Shown: one piece after another, positions 18,311-27,557 of the stretch
Position numbering within the stretch: position 1 is the first letter of the stretch
Layout of the letters: the number at the start of each line of letters is the position of its first letter
Assembly (NCBI RefSeq): GCF_014279775.1
Contig: NZ_CP047961.1
Location: 2,046,001 to 2,110,000 of the forward strand
Source of the DNA: Synechococcus sp. PROS-9-1
GTDB lineage: Bacteria; Cyanobacteriota; Cyanobacteriia; PCC-6307; Cyanobiaceae
Reading direction: 5' to 3'
DNA length: 64,000 nt
The notes under the pieces: generated by a model
Told to the model about the DNA's origin: nothing
Seen by the model: only the letters and a program-made list of their open reading frames with translations
Databases searched by the model: none
Position numbers and translations under genes: made by a program

Positions 18311-19542
18311 GCCACGGTATTCACATCTTTGTCACCACGACCAGAACAATTAATCACGATTTCGCTGCCATCAGGAAGCGTTGGGCACAACATGTCCAGC
18401 CAAGCAAACGCATGGGCCGTTTCCAACGCTGGGATGATTCCCTCCAACTCACTCACGAGCCGTAACGCTGAGATCGCCTCATCGTCCGTCACGGCACCAT
18501 ATTCAGCGCGGCCAATTTCGCGGAGATAACTATGCTCTGGCCCCACGCCGGGGTAATCAAGACCAGCGCTGATGGAATGCGCTTCCTGCACCTGGCCGTC
18601 CTGATCTTGAAGCAGCAAGCTCATCGCCCCGTGCAATACACCCACTCGGCCCTCAGTAATCGTTGCGGCATGACGACCGGTTTCGACTCCATCACCAGCG
18701 GCCTCAACGCCAATCAGGCGAACAGAGGTGTCTTGCACGAACGGATGAAAGAGGCCCATTGCATTGGAACCCCCACCCACACAGGCCAACAACACATCAG
18801 GGAGCCGCCCAAAGGACTCCATGCATTGCTCACGGGCTTCATTGCCGATCACCGCATGAAAGTCGCGCACCAACATGGGATAGGGATGGGGGCCAGCCAC
18901 GGATCCCAGGATGTAATGGGTGCTTTCCACATTGGTCACCCAATCGCGGATGGCTTCGCTCGTGGCATCTTTCAAAGTGGCCGTCCCTGCCGTGACCGGC
19001 TGAACAGTGGCTCCCAATAAGCGCATTCGGAAGACATTCAGCGCCTGACGACGCATGTCTTCAGCCCCCATGTAAACCACGCACTCCAGGCCGAAACGAG
19101 CGCAGACCGTTGCTGTAGCCACACCATGCTGACCGGCACCGGTTTCAGCAATGATCCGCTTCTTGCCCATGCGCAAGGCCAACAAAGCCTGACCGAGGGC
19201 ATTGTTGATTTTGTGCGCACCCGTGTGATTGAGATCTTCACGCTTCAACCAGATGCGTGGACCACCATCAGAACGGCGGTAATGAGCGGTCAGACGCTCA
19301 GCTTCGTAGAGCGGGGTGGCTCGCCCCACATACGATTTCAACAGGCGGTTGAGCTCAGTGGTGAAGGCTGAGTCCTTCCAAGCTTCAGCCGCCGCTTGCT
19401 CAAGCTCCGCCAGCGCTGGCATCAGTGTTTCGGGGACGTACTGCCCCCCGTAACGTCCAAACCGGCCATGCGCTTCAGGACGAACCGAAGGCGTCAGGCT
19501 GGCGGGATCGGGTGTGCTGGCAGTTGGCAGAGTGCTTGTCAC
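18286..19542 (-). CDS. trpB: Tryptophan synthase beta chain
   Basis: Joins indole with serine to make tryptophan, partner of TrpA (not in this window). 418 residues. The PLP lysine is K111 in [15 protein letters not shown]; other signatures are [32 protein letters not shown], and [15 protein letters not shown] (phosphate-binding). Convergent with hrcA; its last codons form part of a plus-strand terminator. It follows the methyltransferase gene by 38 bases on the same strand. Confidence 0.97.
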   Translation of the reverse strand: MTSTLPTASTPDPASLTPSVRPEAHGRFGRYGGQYVPETLMPALAELEQAAAEAWKDSAFTTELNRLLKSYVGRATPLYEAERLTAHYRRSDGGPRIWLKREDLNHTGAHKINNALGQALLALRMGKKRIIAETGAGQHGVATATVCARFGLECVVYMGAEDMRRQALNVFRMRLLGATVQPVTAGTATLKDATSEAIRDWVTNVESTHYILGSVAGPHPYPMLVRDFHAVIGNEAREQCMESFGRLPDVLLACVGGGSNAMGLFHPFVQDTSVRLIGVEAAGDGVETGRHAATITEGRVGVLHGAMSLLLQDQDGQVQEAHSISAGLDYPGVGPEHSYLREIGRAEYGAVTDDEAISALRLVSELEGIIPALETAHAFAWLDMLCPTLPDGSEIVINCSGRGDKDVNTVAEKLGSQL

Positions 19543-19580
19543 AGGTCTGGCAGGCCGCTGAAACGGCGTCTTGCGATGCG

Positions 19581-20540
19581 TCAGCGTAAACAGGCGATCA
19601 CACGATGTCGTGGATCACAGGCCGTAATGCGCAGATCTCGAAACCCAGCCTGCAGAAGGGTGGCGCTCATATCGAGACCGAAATAGTCCTCGATGTAAGG
19701 CTCCGTACTCTTCAGGAGGGTCGCAACGGCGGCTGGCAGGCGTTGCAACACCGATGAAGCTGGATCCTGATCCACCATCAGCAGCACGCCCCCAGGCTTA
19801 AGAAGACGCGCGGCTTCCGCACAGACCTCACGGGTGGCGTTTTGAGGTAGCTCATGGCAAACGAACTGAAGACTGATGAAATCGAACGTCTCGCTCGCCC
19901 AAGCGGTGTGCTCGGCGGCGGCATGGCACCACTCACTGATCAAGCTGTCGCCATCTCTAACCCGTGCCACAGCCAGCATCTCTGGTGAGAGATCTAAACC
20001 GATCAGCCGTGGCCTCTTCAGGCCACGTTGATCTGCCCGGTCGTTCAACCAACGGGCAAGCGCTTGGGTGCTGACTCCAACGGAACAACCCAAATCCAAA
20101 ACTTCGTGGATGGAATCGCTTAGGAGTGGTTCCACCAGCGCATGAATCGCATTGCGGAGTCGCGTCTGAGCCTGCAGCGGTGCCAGCTTTTCCTCAGGCC
20201 AAATGCGCAGGGCCATCGCATCGGTGGCTTGCTCAGCCTCCGCTGCTGCCTGCCAGCAGAGGTTGCCCTGCTCATAGGCATGGAAACGCGCTTGGTAATA
20301 GGCGGGAGGAACCAGACCCTCGCTACGGCTCTTGGCCAGAAGAGGAGCGGCAGCCTCCCGCAATTCAGAGCGTCGCTTTCGCCATGGAATCCCGTTGCGC
20401 TCAGCCGTTCGGATGATCAGCTGTCGCGCTTGAAAAAACAGCGGGCGACGCAAGAGGCGAATGCCGATCAACCGTTCAATCCAACGGCCTAGACCCCGAC
20501 TGGAATCAGCCCATTGGGGAGCGGGAGCGGTCTCACTCAT
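19581..20540 (-). CDS. Class I SAM-dependent methyltransferase
   Basis: A 319-residue protein whose second half is a Rossmann methyltransferase: [17 protein letters not shown] (motif I), [14 protein letters not shown], and [15 protein letters not shown]. The N-terminal 130 residues are basic and helical and unlike common domains; substrate unknown. Start ATG 20540 chosen because upstream codons are antisense to the neighbouring gene region and not family-like. It is divergent from the SUI1-like gene by 39 bases and precedes trpB. Confidence 0.75.
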   Translation of the reverse strand: MSETAPAPQWADSSRGLGRWIERLIGIRLLRRPLFFQARQLIIRTAERNGIPWRKRRSELREAAAPLLAKSRSEGLVPPAYYQARFHAYEQGNLCWQAAAEAEQATDAMALRIWPEEKLAPLQAQTRLRNAIHALVEPLLSDSIHEVLDLGCSVGVSTQALARWLNDRADQRGLKRPRLIGLDLSPEMLAVARVRDGDSLISEWCHAAAEHTAWASETFDFISLQFVCHELPQNATREVCAEAARLLKPGGVLLMVDQDPASSVLQRLPAAVATLLKSTEPYIEDYFGLDMSATLLQAGFRDLRITACDPRHRVIACLR

Positions 20541-20579
20541 CGCGAGAAGGGGCAGGATGGGAAGGGATGCGAATGGCTC

Positions 20580-20906
20580 ATGCGCAAGGGAGGCTGGCAG
20601 GAATTCAGCAGTGCCGACAGTCTGCAACGCCCCACTGGACCCTCAGCAGGGGCGACACCCAAGGATGAACAGGTCGTTCGGGTACAGCCCACGCGAGGAG
20701 GGAAAGGGGGCAAGACCGTCACGGTGATCCGAGGTCTTGAGGTGGATCCAGATGGCCTCAAAGCCCTCTTGAAAAAGTTGAAAACGCGGATTGGCAGCGG
20801 CGGCACCGCAAAGGGTGGCGTGATCGAATTGCAGGGTGATCAGGTTGAGCTCAGTCTCGAATACCTCAAGAAAGAGGGATACAAGCCCAAGAGAGCCGGA
20901 GGCTGA
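20580..20906 (+). CDS. SUI1/YciH-family translation factor
   Basis: A 108-residue protein with the SUI1 fold in its second half: KTVTVIRGLEVDPDGLKALL, LKTRIGSGGTAKGG, and VIELQGDQ. Bacterial YciH resembles eukaryotic eIF1 and is thought to monitor start-codon or initiator selection. ATG 20580 begins the family-typical MRKGGWQEFSS leader; the frame upstream is not conserved in type. Its stop codon lies within a very strong hairpin (20894-20923) just ahead of cysC. Confidence 0.9.
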   Translation: MRKGGWQEFSSADSLQRPTGPSAGATPKDEQVVRVQPTRGGKGGKTVTVIRGLEVDPDGLKALLKKLKTRIGSGGTAKGGVIELQGDQVELSLEYLKKEGYKPKRAGG

Positions 20907-20923
20907 GACCTCAGCCTCCGGCT
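20894..20923 (+). repeat. 14-base perfect inverted repeat over the SUI1-gene stop
   Basis: Arms agccggaggctgag (20894-20907) and ctcagcctccggct (20910-20923) pair perfectly with only two bases between (a four-base loop in practice). The TGA stop (20904-20906) lies within the left arm. No U run follows, so it is not a textbook intrinsic terminator; it may be a mRNA 3' stabiliser, a Rho-independent-like stop of another kind, or a translation-linked element. Confidence 0.7.
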
Positions 20924-20987
20924 TGATGAGGAGATTGGGCAATGGTCGTTTGCGCCACGAGACAATGCCATCATTCGCGTTCCGTTC

Positions 20988-21614
20988 ATGGCCGCCGCCG
21001 ACAATCCAAAAGCCACCAACATCGTTTGGCACCAGGCCTCGGTCGATCGCGACACTCGCGCTGAGCAACGCGGGCACCGCAGTTCGATCCTCTGGTTTAC
21101 AGGCTTAAGCGGGGCGGGCAAAAGCACCTTGGCCAATGCCGTGAACGCTGCTTTATTTGAACGCGGACTTGCTACTTACGTGTTGGACGGCGACAACGTT
21201 CGCCACGGCCTCTGCAAGGACTTGGGCTTTTCCGACGCCGATCGAGAAGAGAACATCCGTCGCATCGGCGAGGTGGCCAAGCTGTTCCTCGATGCAGGCG
21301 TGATCGTTCTGACTGCGTTTGTGTCCCCTTTCCGGGCTGACCGCGACAAAGCCAGGGCCCTTGTCAACGCGGGAGACTTCATCGAGATCCACTGCGCAGC
21401 CGATCTCAGCGTTTGCGAAGAACGCGACACCAAAGGGCTCTATGCCAAAGCGCGTGCGGGAGAAATCAAAGAATTCACTGGAATCTCCAGCCCCTATGAG
21501 GCACCCGAACAGCCTGAGCTCAACGTCAACACAGGCAACAACAGCCTGGACAGTTGCGTTGAACAGGTCATCCGTTATCTGGTCGACCAAACAATCATTC
21601 CTGCGCAGAGCTGA
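20988..21614 (+). CDS. cysC: Adenylylsulfate kinase
   Basis: Phosphorylates APS to PAPS in sulfate assimilation and sulfation. P-loop GLSGAGKST at 39-47, then [11 protein letters not shown], the phospho-acceptor-type [10 protein letters not shown], and [20 protein letters not shown] with the LID and substrate-binding residues. 208 residues, standard for stand-alone CysC. The start ATG follows the hairpin after the SUI1-like gene by 64 bases. Its last 20 bases overlap the convergent permease gene. Confidence 0.96.
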   Translation: MAAADNPKATNIVWHQASVDRDTRAEQRGHRSSILWFTGLSGAGKSTLANAVNAALFERGLATYVLDGDNVRHGLCKDLGFSDADREENIRRIGEVAKLFLDAGVIVLTAFVSPFRADRDKARALVNAGDFIEIHCAADLSVCEERDTKGLYAKARAGEIKEFTGISSPYEAPEQPELNVNTGNNSLDSCVEQVIRYLVDQTIIPAQS

Positions 21615-22677
21615 TCGTTCTTGAAGGGAGATCAAAGCCCTGACGATCAGCCCAGGCATCGATCAGGGTTTTGATGCAACTGGCCACTGGCACGGCTAGC
21701 AACAGACCCAGAAGTTCTCCAAAACCGAATAGACCGCCCGCTCTCGCACCAAGCGGGAGAGCAATCAGCAGCCAAGCCGGCTGCAAGCCAACGATGCTCC
21801 CCATCAAGCGTGGCTGGATCACCTGATCCACAATCTGACCTACGCCAATCGCTGCCACCAGAATGGCTAGGCCCATTCCGGGATCTTGCACAGCCAACAA
21901 AAGGCTCACCGCAACGATGGTGAAGGCACTGGCGTAGGGGATCAACGTGGTTAAGCCAATCAAGACGGCAAACAACACGCCATAAGGGATCTTCAACAAC
22001 GTGAATACCGCAATCTGACCGGCGCTCAAAATCAAGGCGAGCACGACCTGACCCGCGAAATAGCCCCGAAAGGTGCGGGTGATTGTGGTCACAACCAGCT
22101 GGCGCCACTCTTGCGGTAACCAACGCACCAACCCTGCTGTGATGGACTCTCCTCCCAGCAGAAAGAACACCGCCAGCACCAGGACGATGACGGTATTAAT
22201 GGTGGTGCCAAGGGTCGCACCAAGGATGCTCAGCAACTGTTGACTGAATTGACTCGCTATGCGACTGACACGCGTCAGCACATCGCTGCTCAGATCTCCG
22301 AATTCACTTGGCAAACCACGGGCCATCGCCCATTCCTGGAGACGGCCGATCAACCCTTGGGATGCTTCAAGCCAACCTGGCAAGGCATTGATCAATTGCG
22401 CGAGTTGATCAATCAAAAGGGGCACCAACGTCATGCCTGAGATCACCAGGATTCCTACAGCCGCCAAAAAAACAAGGGTGATCGCAAGCCAACTTGGAAG
22501 ACCCCGGGCACGAAGCCAGCGGGAGGGGATGTTGAGGAGGAAGGCGATCAGAGCCGCCGTCAAGAACAACCCCGGGAAGGGCGCTAGCGGCACAAGCAGC
22601 TGACGCAACACAAATAAGTTGAGCGTTAAAAGAGGTAGAGCTAGTCCCCAACGCATCCAGGCAGGACCGAACATCAA
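21595..22677 (-). CDS. AI-2E (YdgG/TqsA) family transporter
   Basis: Membrane protein of 360 residues with about eight helices, matching the AI-2E/UPF0118 family (PF01594). Two hydrophobic helices near the start are followed by a soluble middle stretch, then [21 protein letters not shown] and [20 protein letters not shown], the conserved C-terminal segment. Members export autoinducer-2, act as Na+/H+ antiporters or have unknown substrates; I cannot say which here. It precedes purE on the same strand only in genome order: it lies downstream of purE's stop by 51 bases. Confidence 0.85.
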   Translation of the reverse strand: MMFGPAWMRWGLALPLLTLNLFVLRQLLVPLAPFPGLFLTAALIAFLLNIPSRWLRARGLPSWLAITLVFLAAVGILVISGMTLVPLLIDQLAQLINALPGWLEASQGLIGRLQEWAMARGLPSEFGDLSSDVLTRVSRIASQFSQQLLSILGATLGTTINTVIVLVLAVFFLLGGESITAGLVRWLPQEWRQLVVTTITRTFRGYFAGQVVLALILSAGQIAVFTLLKIPYGVLFAVLIGLTTLIPYASAFTIVAVSLLLAVQDPGMGLAILVAAIGVGQIVDQVIQPRLMGSIVGLQPAWLLIALPLGARAGGLFGFGELLGLLLAVPVASCIKTLIDAWADRQGFDLPSRTISSAQE

Positions 22678-22728
22678 ACGTTCCGTTGAGAATGAACTGT
22701 GAAGCGGACCACGATCGAAGCTGTGTGA

Positions 22729-23283
22729 TCAGCTACTCGACATGGAATCGAGATACGCGTCAGTACCGAGATCGTTGAGGCGGGCATCCTTGTCAACCAC
22801 CATGTCGTGAAGTTGCTGGCGATACGCCTCCAGTCGTTCCGAGAGGGCCGAATCACTGATTGCCAGAATCTGAGCGGCCAGCAAACCAGCGTTTAAACCT
22901 CCTCCGATCGCAACCGTGGCCACAGGGATTCCCCCAGGCATCTGAACGATGGAATGCAGGGAGTCCACTCCCGAGAGAGCTCGACTCTTCACAGGAACAC
23001 CGATCACAGGAAGTGTGGTGAGTGAGGCCACCATTCCTGGAAGGTGGGCAGCACCGCCTGCCCCAGCAACGATCACCCGGAATCCCAGCTGTTTGGCATG
23101 GCGGGCAAAGTCAACCATTTCCAGTGGAGTGCGATGGGCCGAAAGCACACGCACCTCAACCTTGACGCCTAGTTCTTCAAGAGCCGAAACCGCTGGCTTC
23201 AGGGTCGGCAAATCAGAATCACTCCCCATGATCACTGCAACACGGGGAGTGGCGACGATTGTGGGCTCCGATGGCTTGGACAC
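22729..23283 (-). CDS. purE: N5-carboxyaminoimidazole ribonucleotide mutase
   Basis: Class I PurE converts N5-CAIR to CAIR in purine synthesis (with PurK). Motifs: VAVIMGSDSDLPTLKPA, RVLSAHRTPLEMVDFA (catalytic His), VIVAGAGGAAHLPGMVA and QMPGGIPVATVAIGG. The open frame runs 153 codons further upstream but that part is antisense to nagA and not protein-like, so I start at GTG 23283 (184 residues). Divergent from nagA across 57 bases. Confidence 0.92.
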   Translation of the reverse strand: MSKPSEPTIVATPRVAVIMGSDSDLPTLKPAVSALEELGVKVEVRVLSAHRTPLEMVDFARHAKQLGFRVIVAGAGGAAHLPGMVASLTTLPVIGVPVKSRALSGVDSLHSIVQMPGGIPVATVAIGGGLNAGLLAAQILAISDSALSERLEAYRQQLHDMVVDKDARLNDLGTDAYLDSMSSS

Positions 23284-23340
23284 AGCAAGCTTGCAGCGAG
23301 ACTGCCATCGTCCCGCACTGGCATCAAAGGACCATTCCCC

Positions 23341-24492
23341 ATGCGCCGGATCACACACGTCTGTTTGCCCCACAGCACCAATAAGGACGGGCACTCTCAG
23401 CAGTGGTGGCTTCAGATCGATCAGCAAAACCGCATTGTTGATCTGGGGCTGATGCCTGATGGGTCTGCCATCGCTGGTGAAAGCTGGCGCGGAGATGTGC
23501 TCAGTCCGATGGGTGTGGACCTCCAGATCAATGGAGGCTTGGGACTGCCGTTCCCAGAACTGACAGAGACTGCGTTGCCACAACTCCTGCAACTCCTCGA
23601 TCAGCTCTGGCGCGATGGCTTGGAAGCGATCAGTCCCACCCTTGTGACGTGCGGCGTTGAGCCCTTGCGCCGAGCCCTTGCTGTGCTCAGGCAGGCCCGT
23701 GAAGCTCACCAGCCCTATCGCTGCCAGCTGCTTGGTGCCCATTTAGAAGGCCCTTTTCTTGCCGAATCAAGACGGGGAGCCCATCCGCGCCATCACCTCG
23801 CCAGTCCAACCATGGCCGAACTCAAGGCACGCATCAGCGGCTTTGAGCACGAGATTGCCCTAGTCACACTCGCTCCAGAACTCGATGGGGCCGCGGCCTT
23901 GATCGACCACCTTTGTGGCCTGGGCATTCGCATGGCCCTTGGTCACAGCACAGCGGATGCAACCACGGCCAACGCAGCGTTTGAAAGGGGCGTAACGATG
24001 CTGACCCACAGCTTCAATGCGATGCAGGGGTTGCATCACCGCAATCCCGGACCGATCGGAGCCGCCTGTCTGCGGGATGACATTGCACTCGGCCTGATTG
24101 CTGATGGGGTTCACGTGGACCCCACGATGGCGGTGCTCTTGCAGCGACTGGCAGGCGATCAACTCGTGCTCGTGAGCGACGCACTCGCCCCCTACGGATT
24201 AAAAGACGGTGTTCACCACTGGGATGAGCGTGCGCTTCTGGTTGCCGATGGCACCTGCCGGCTTGAGGATGGAACCCTTGCAGGCGTGACCTTGCCGCTG
24301 CTTGAGGGAGTGAAGCGGCTGGCCCGCTGGAGTTCCCATCCAAGTGCTGCCATTTATGCCGCAACCGTTGCACCCAGGAAGGTCCTCAGTGCCCAAGCAA
24401 CGTTCCAGATGCTTGGACGCTCTCTGAACGAGCTGTTGCGCTGGCATTGGGATAGCGAGACCAAAACCCTCAGCTGGCAACACGCTGACTAA
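23341..24492 (+). CDS. nagA: N-acetylglucosamine-6-phosphate deacetylase
   Basis: Amidohydrolase that removes the acetyl group of GlcNAc-6-P. Metal and catalytic residues are seen: H134/E136 in AHLEGPF, H202 in LGHSTAD, H223 in THSFNAM, D280 in LVSDALAPYG. The first-shell His pair of the N terminus is replaced by GVDLQINGG (59-66), which is normal for NagA. 383 residues. In a phototroph this could serve cell-wall amino-sugar recycling or use of chitin-derived GlcNAc; nagB or chitinase genes are not in the window. chlM follows 27 bases on. Confidence 0.9.
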   Translation: MRRITHVCLPHSTNKDGHSQQWWLQIDQQNRIVDLGLMPDGSAIAGESWRGDVLSPMGVDLQINGGLGLPFPELTETALPQLLQLLDQLWRDGLEAISPTLVTCGVEPLRRALAVLRQAREAHQPYRCQLLGAHLEGPFLAESRRGAHPRHHLASPTMAELKARISGFEHEIALVTLAPELDGAAALIDHLCGLGIRMALGHSTADATTANAAFERGVTMLTHSFNAMQGLHHRNPGPIGAACLRDDIALGLIADGVHVDPTMAVLLQRLAGDQLVLVSDALAPYGLKDGVHHWDERALLVADGTCRLEDGTLAGVTLPLLEGVKRLARWSSHPSAAIYAATVAPRKVLSAQATFQMLGRSLNELLRWHWDSETKTLSWQHAD

Positions 24493-24519
24493 GATTTCGC
24501 GACCCTTCCGTCTGATGCC

Positions 24520-25233
24520 ATGTCACCCGAGTCCCTGCTGGACGACACGCAGGCTGAAAAGCAGGAGGTGAAGGGGTACTTCGAAACCACAGGGTTCGAA
24601 CGCTGGAATCGCATCTACAGCGAAACAGATGATGTGAACAAGGTGCAGCGCAACATTCGCATTGGTCACCAGAAGACCGTGGATGAGGTGTTGAGCTGGA
24701 TCAAGGAAAGTGGCGAGCTCAGCGACGTGAGCTTCTGTGATGCGGGGTGCGGAGTCGGCAGTCTCAGCTTGCCTTTAGCAGAGATGGGCGCTGGCTCCAT
24801 CAACGCCAGCGACATTTCTGAGGCGATGGCGAACGAGGCTCAGCGCCGCGCCGAAGAGGCGGGCTTGAACATGAGCAAGCTCAATTTCTTCGCCAGTGAT
24901 CTCGAAAGCCTCAGCGGCTCGTTTCATACCGTGTGCTGCCTGGATGTGTTCATTCACTACCCACAACCAGCGGCAGAGGAGATGGTTCGCCACCTCTGCA
25001 GCCTCACCGAGCAGAGGCTGATCGTGAGCTTCGCTCCTTACACCCCTTTGCTGGCATTGCTTAAGGGCATCGGACAACTGTTCCCTGGCCCCAGCAAAAC
25101 CACCCGCGCTTACACCCTGAAGGAAACAGGAATTGTGCAAGCCGCTGAATCCTGCGGATTCAAGCTGATTCGTCGCAGCTTGAACAAAGCACCTTTTTAC
25201 TTCTCGCGCCTTGTTGAATTCCAAAAGAGCTGA
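24520..25233 (+). CDS. chlM: Magnesium-protoporphyrin IX O-methyltransferase
   Basis: Methylates the 13-propionate of Mg-protoporphyrin IX in chlorophyll synthesis, using SAM. 237 residues with KGYFETTGFERWNRIYSE (24-38 region conserved in ChlM), the SAM motif FCDAGCGVGSLSLPLA (72-87), DVFIHYPQP, and a C-terminal LIRRSLNKAPFYFSRLVE typical of ChlM. Close behind nagA on the same strand. Confidence 0.96.
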   Translation: MSPESLLDDTQAEKQEVKGYFETTGFERWNRIYSETDDVNKVQRNIRIGHQKTVDEVLSWIKESGELSDVSFCDAGCGVGSLSLPLAEMGAGSINASDISEAMANEAQRRAEEAGLNMSKLNFFASDLESLSGSFHTVCCLDVFIHYPQPAAEEMVRHLCSLTEQRLIVSFAPYTPLLALLKGIGQLFPGPSKTTRAYTLKETGIVQAAESCGFKLIRRSLNKAPFYFSRLVEFQKS

Positions 25234-25287
25234 TCTCAGGCAATGGATTGCACTCAGCTCGAATCACTTCAGTGGTTGATCGTCGCT

Positions 25288-26271
25288 TCAACGCCCAGCA
25301 CCGTCTTGGACTCCCAACAGCTTGGGCGGCTGAGCATGGAGCGATAGCTGCTTCGTTGGCGGCCAACGCAAACCCTCCAGGCGCCAAGCGTGCAATTGAT
25401 ACCCACCATCACCTGGGGTTGCAGTTGCCGTCAGGCCCTGATCGGCTTGATACAAGGGATCTCCGAGCAAGGGACACCCAAGTTGAGAGAGATGAATGCG
25501 GATCTGATGGGGGCGGCCTGTATGGATCAGCACTTCCAAAAGATCTCCCGTCTCGCGTCGCTCCCTCAGTTGCACTGAAGAGTGAGCCGATAAGCGCTTA
25601 CGCACTGGCTCAGGCGTGGGCGGCACTGGTCCCCAAATCCAACCGAGCAACGGATGCTGCCTCTCCACAACATCGGTTTGGATGACAAGCGTCTGACCTT
25701 GTTGAAGACTCTCCATACGCTCCGTTAAGGCCAGGTACGTTTTTCGGCAATCACCGTTAGGTCGAAATTGCTTCGACAACGCTGCCCGGGTTTCGGGCCG
25801 ACGGGCGCAAACCTGAAGGCCAGACGTGAACCGTCCGAGGCGATGAATCGGCTTTGGCACCAAGGCCTCTCCTTCAGAGCGGCTCCTCCACTCCAACAAT
25901 GACGTCAGAGTGTGTGCAAGGAAGCCGCCACCTGGCATCACCGGCAATCCTGAGGGCTTGTTCACGACCAGCACATCGCCGTCATCGTGAATGACCTCCC
26001 ATTGATCAGGAACCGCAGCCTCCACCCAGGGAGGACGCGCCCAACGAATCCAATCGCCAGCCTTCACCTCGACGTCATCGGGACAAGCCAAACCATTCAG
26101 GGTGATTTCCCCGCTGGCCAAGCGCTGCTGCCAAGTCGCTGCACAGGAATGGCGATGGCGCTGCGCCAGAACACTGCTCAATCGAGTGGACTGTTCCCGT
26201 TGTCGAACCCGGTCGCAGTACGTCCAGCCGTTATTCAACGCCGCCGGCCGCCATTCCGCCGGCTCAGCCAT
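25288..26271 (-). CDS. RluA-family pseudouridine synthase-like protein lacking the catalytic Asp
   Basis: 327 residues with an S4-like N-terminal part (about 30-80) and the RluA-type catalytic domain: VLVVNKPSGLPVMPGG, KTYLAL, and TGRPHQIRIHLSQLGCPLLGDPLY are intact. But the active-site motif, normally HRLDxxTSGL, reads HRLGRFTSGL: G146 stands where the nucleophilic Asp should be. A plant/cyanobacterial subgroup with HRLGR is known to me, so this may be a distinct subclass, either inactive, RNA-binding or using another residue. Start ATG 26271 overlaps the response-regulator stop by one base. Confidence 0.85.
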   Translation of the reverse strand: MAEPAEWRPAALNNGWTYCDRVRQREQSTRLSSVLAQRHRHSCAATWQQRLASGEITLNGLACPDDVEVKAGDWIRWARPPWVEAAVPDQWEVIHDDGDVLVVNKPSGLPVMPGGGFLAHTLTSLLEWRSRSEGEALVPKPIHRLGRFTSGLQVCARRPETRAALSKQFRPNGDCRKTYLALTERMESLQQGQTLVIQTDVVERQHPLLGWIWGPVPPTPEPVRKRLSAHSSVQLRERRETGDLLEVLIHTGRPHQIRIHLSQLGCPLLGDPLYQADQGLTATATPGDGGYQLHAWRLEGLRWPPTKQLSLHAQPPKLLGVQDGAGR

Positions 26272-26984
26272 CAGGTCACAAGATGATGTTGAAGGGCATA
26301 ACGCACGAGCTCCGTGCGGCTGGAGGTTTCCGTTTTGATGAAGAGCCGGCTCACGTACTTCTCCACATTGCGAATCGAGGTCTCGAGCTGCCGCGCGATC
26401 TCCTTATTCATCAGGCCCTCAGCCACAAGCTGCAACACACTTGCCTCCCTTGGAGTGAAATTGTGTTGGACCGGATCCTGGTTGGGTAGGGCATCTGCCT
26501 GGGCGAGAAGCGAGCGGATCTCTGTGATCTGCTTGGCCATCTGACCCATGTCGGTATCAGCGAACCGTGCTGCCTCCTGCAACAACCGCTGCTGCCGCTG
26601 GGCAACATTGCGCACCCTCGCGACGAGTTCATCAGGGTCAAAAGGCTTGGGGATGTAGTCATCCACGCCTGCGAGATAGCCCTGAGTGCGATCCGCCGTC
26701 ATTCCTTTGGCAGTTAGAAAAATCACTGGCGTTCCTCCCAAACGCTCGTCTTCGCGAAGCTTGCGAAGCAAGCCATAGCCATCAAGGCGAGGCATCATCA
26801 CGTCGCTGATGACGACATCTGGCAGCATTTGCTGGGCTTTGCTGAATCCTTCTTCCCCGTCCTCGGCCGTCGTGACATCAAACCCTTCGTCCTCTAAGTA
26901 GGCCTGAACGGCGGTGCGCAAACCAGGCTCGTCATCGACGAGCAGCAACCGTGGGTTCAGAACCTCGCTTGGAGTCTCCGTCAT
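26271..26984 (-). CDS. NarL/FixJ-type response regulator (possibly Ycf29-like)
   Basis: 237 residues: receiver domain with acidic D17/D18, phospho-acceptor D61 (VVISDVMMPRLDG), T91 and K113, a linker of about 40 residues, and a C-terminal LuxR helix-turn-helix (FTPREASVLQLVAEGLMNKE then TSIRNVEKYVSRLF). The layout and the receiver opening PRLLLVDDEPGLRTAVQAYL resemble the cyanobacterial and red-algal plastid Ycf29 regulators, but that is from memory of the family. No sensor kinase is adjacent. The downstream RluA-like gene is translationally coupled. Confidence 0.85.
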   Translation of the reverse strand: MTETPSEVLNPRLLLVDDEPGLRTAVQAYLEDEGFDVTTAEDGEEGFSKAQQMLPDVVISDVMMPRLDGYGLLRKLREDERLGGTPVIFLTAKGMTADRTQGYLAGVDDYIPKPFDPDELVARVRNVAQRQQRLLQEAARFADTDMGQMAKQITEIRSLLAQADALPNQDPVQHNFTPREASVLQLVAEGLMNKEIARQLETSIRNVEKYVSRLFIKTETSSRTELVRYALQHHLVT

Positions 26985-27017
26985 GGACCTGACATATCTC
27001 CGTGAAATCTAGAGGCG

Positions 27018-27533
27018 CTATTGGCTTGGCAACTGCAAAATTTCTTGGGATTCCACCTGCAGGGTGGAAAAACCCAACGCCTTGGCCTTCTCTGTTAACG
27101 CAGAGGGGTCTCTACCAGCATGATCTGGCTCACAGGCAGCCCACCACACCAGATGGTGCTCCCTATTCGCCGAGGTAATCAAACCGCCAGGGTTCAGTCG
27201 GTTTAGGTAGATCGCGGTCTGATCGCGTGTGACACGCATGGGCTCCGTCCGACTGCAACTCAGCGATTCCGTGGGGATGATCAGATTTTCAGGCGATTCC
27301 CTCCAAAGCTTGTAATGCCTCAGAGCAGGATCAGCCGAATCCACCTGGATGGCAAAAATCCCAAGAGTGGAGGTGCCTCCCAGCTCACGCGTCTCGAGCA
27401 CGACCAGATCGGCAGGCCGAGACGCCCGCATCTGTTCAAGAACCTTCTGACGAAAGGATTTTTCTGCCAAGCCAGGCTGCACAACACTGATCGCGAGCAG
27501 ACTCAAGCTGGTGATCCAATAAGCCGCACGCAT
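27018..27533 (-). CDS. Secreted protein of unknown function
   Basis: I do not recognise this 171-residue protein. ATG 27533 begins a clear signal peptide (MRAAYWITSLSLLAISVVQPGLAEKS, cleavage expected after GLA). The mature part has paired cysteines in SLSCSRTEP and WWAACEPDH that could form a disulfide, consistent with export to periplasm or thylakoid lumen. The frame stays open upstream but that part overlaps the cysteine desulfurase antisense. Divergent from the desulfurase with only 24 bases between start codons, and 33 bases upstream of the response regulator start on the same strand. Confidence 0.6.
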   Translation of the reverse strand: MRAAYWITSLSLLAISVVQPGLAEKSFRQKVLEQMRASRPADLVVLETRELGGTSTLGIFAIQVDSADPALRHYKLWRESPENLIIPTESLSCSRTEPMRVTRDQTAIYLNRLNPGGLITSANREHHLVWWAACEPDHAGRDPSALTEKAKALGFSTLQVESQEILQLPSQ

Positions 27534-27557
27534 CTGAAAAGAGGACAGACTCACACC

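Noticed and set aside
23284-23742. N-terminal extension of the purE frame
   Set aside because: This part is antisense to nagA and lacks PurE features; the PurE domain starts right after GTG 23283.
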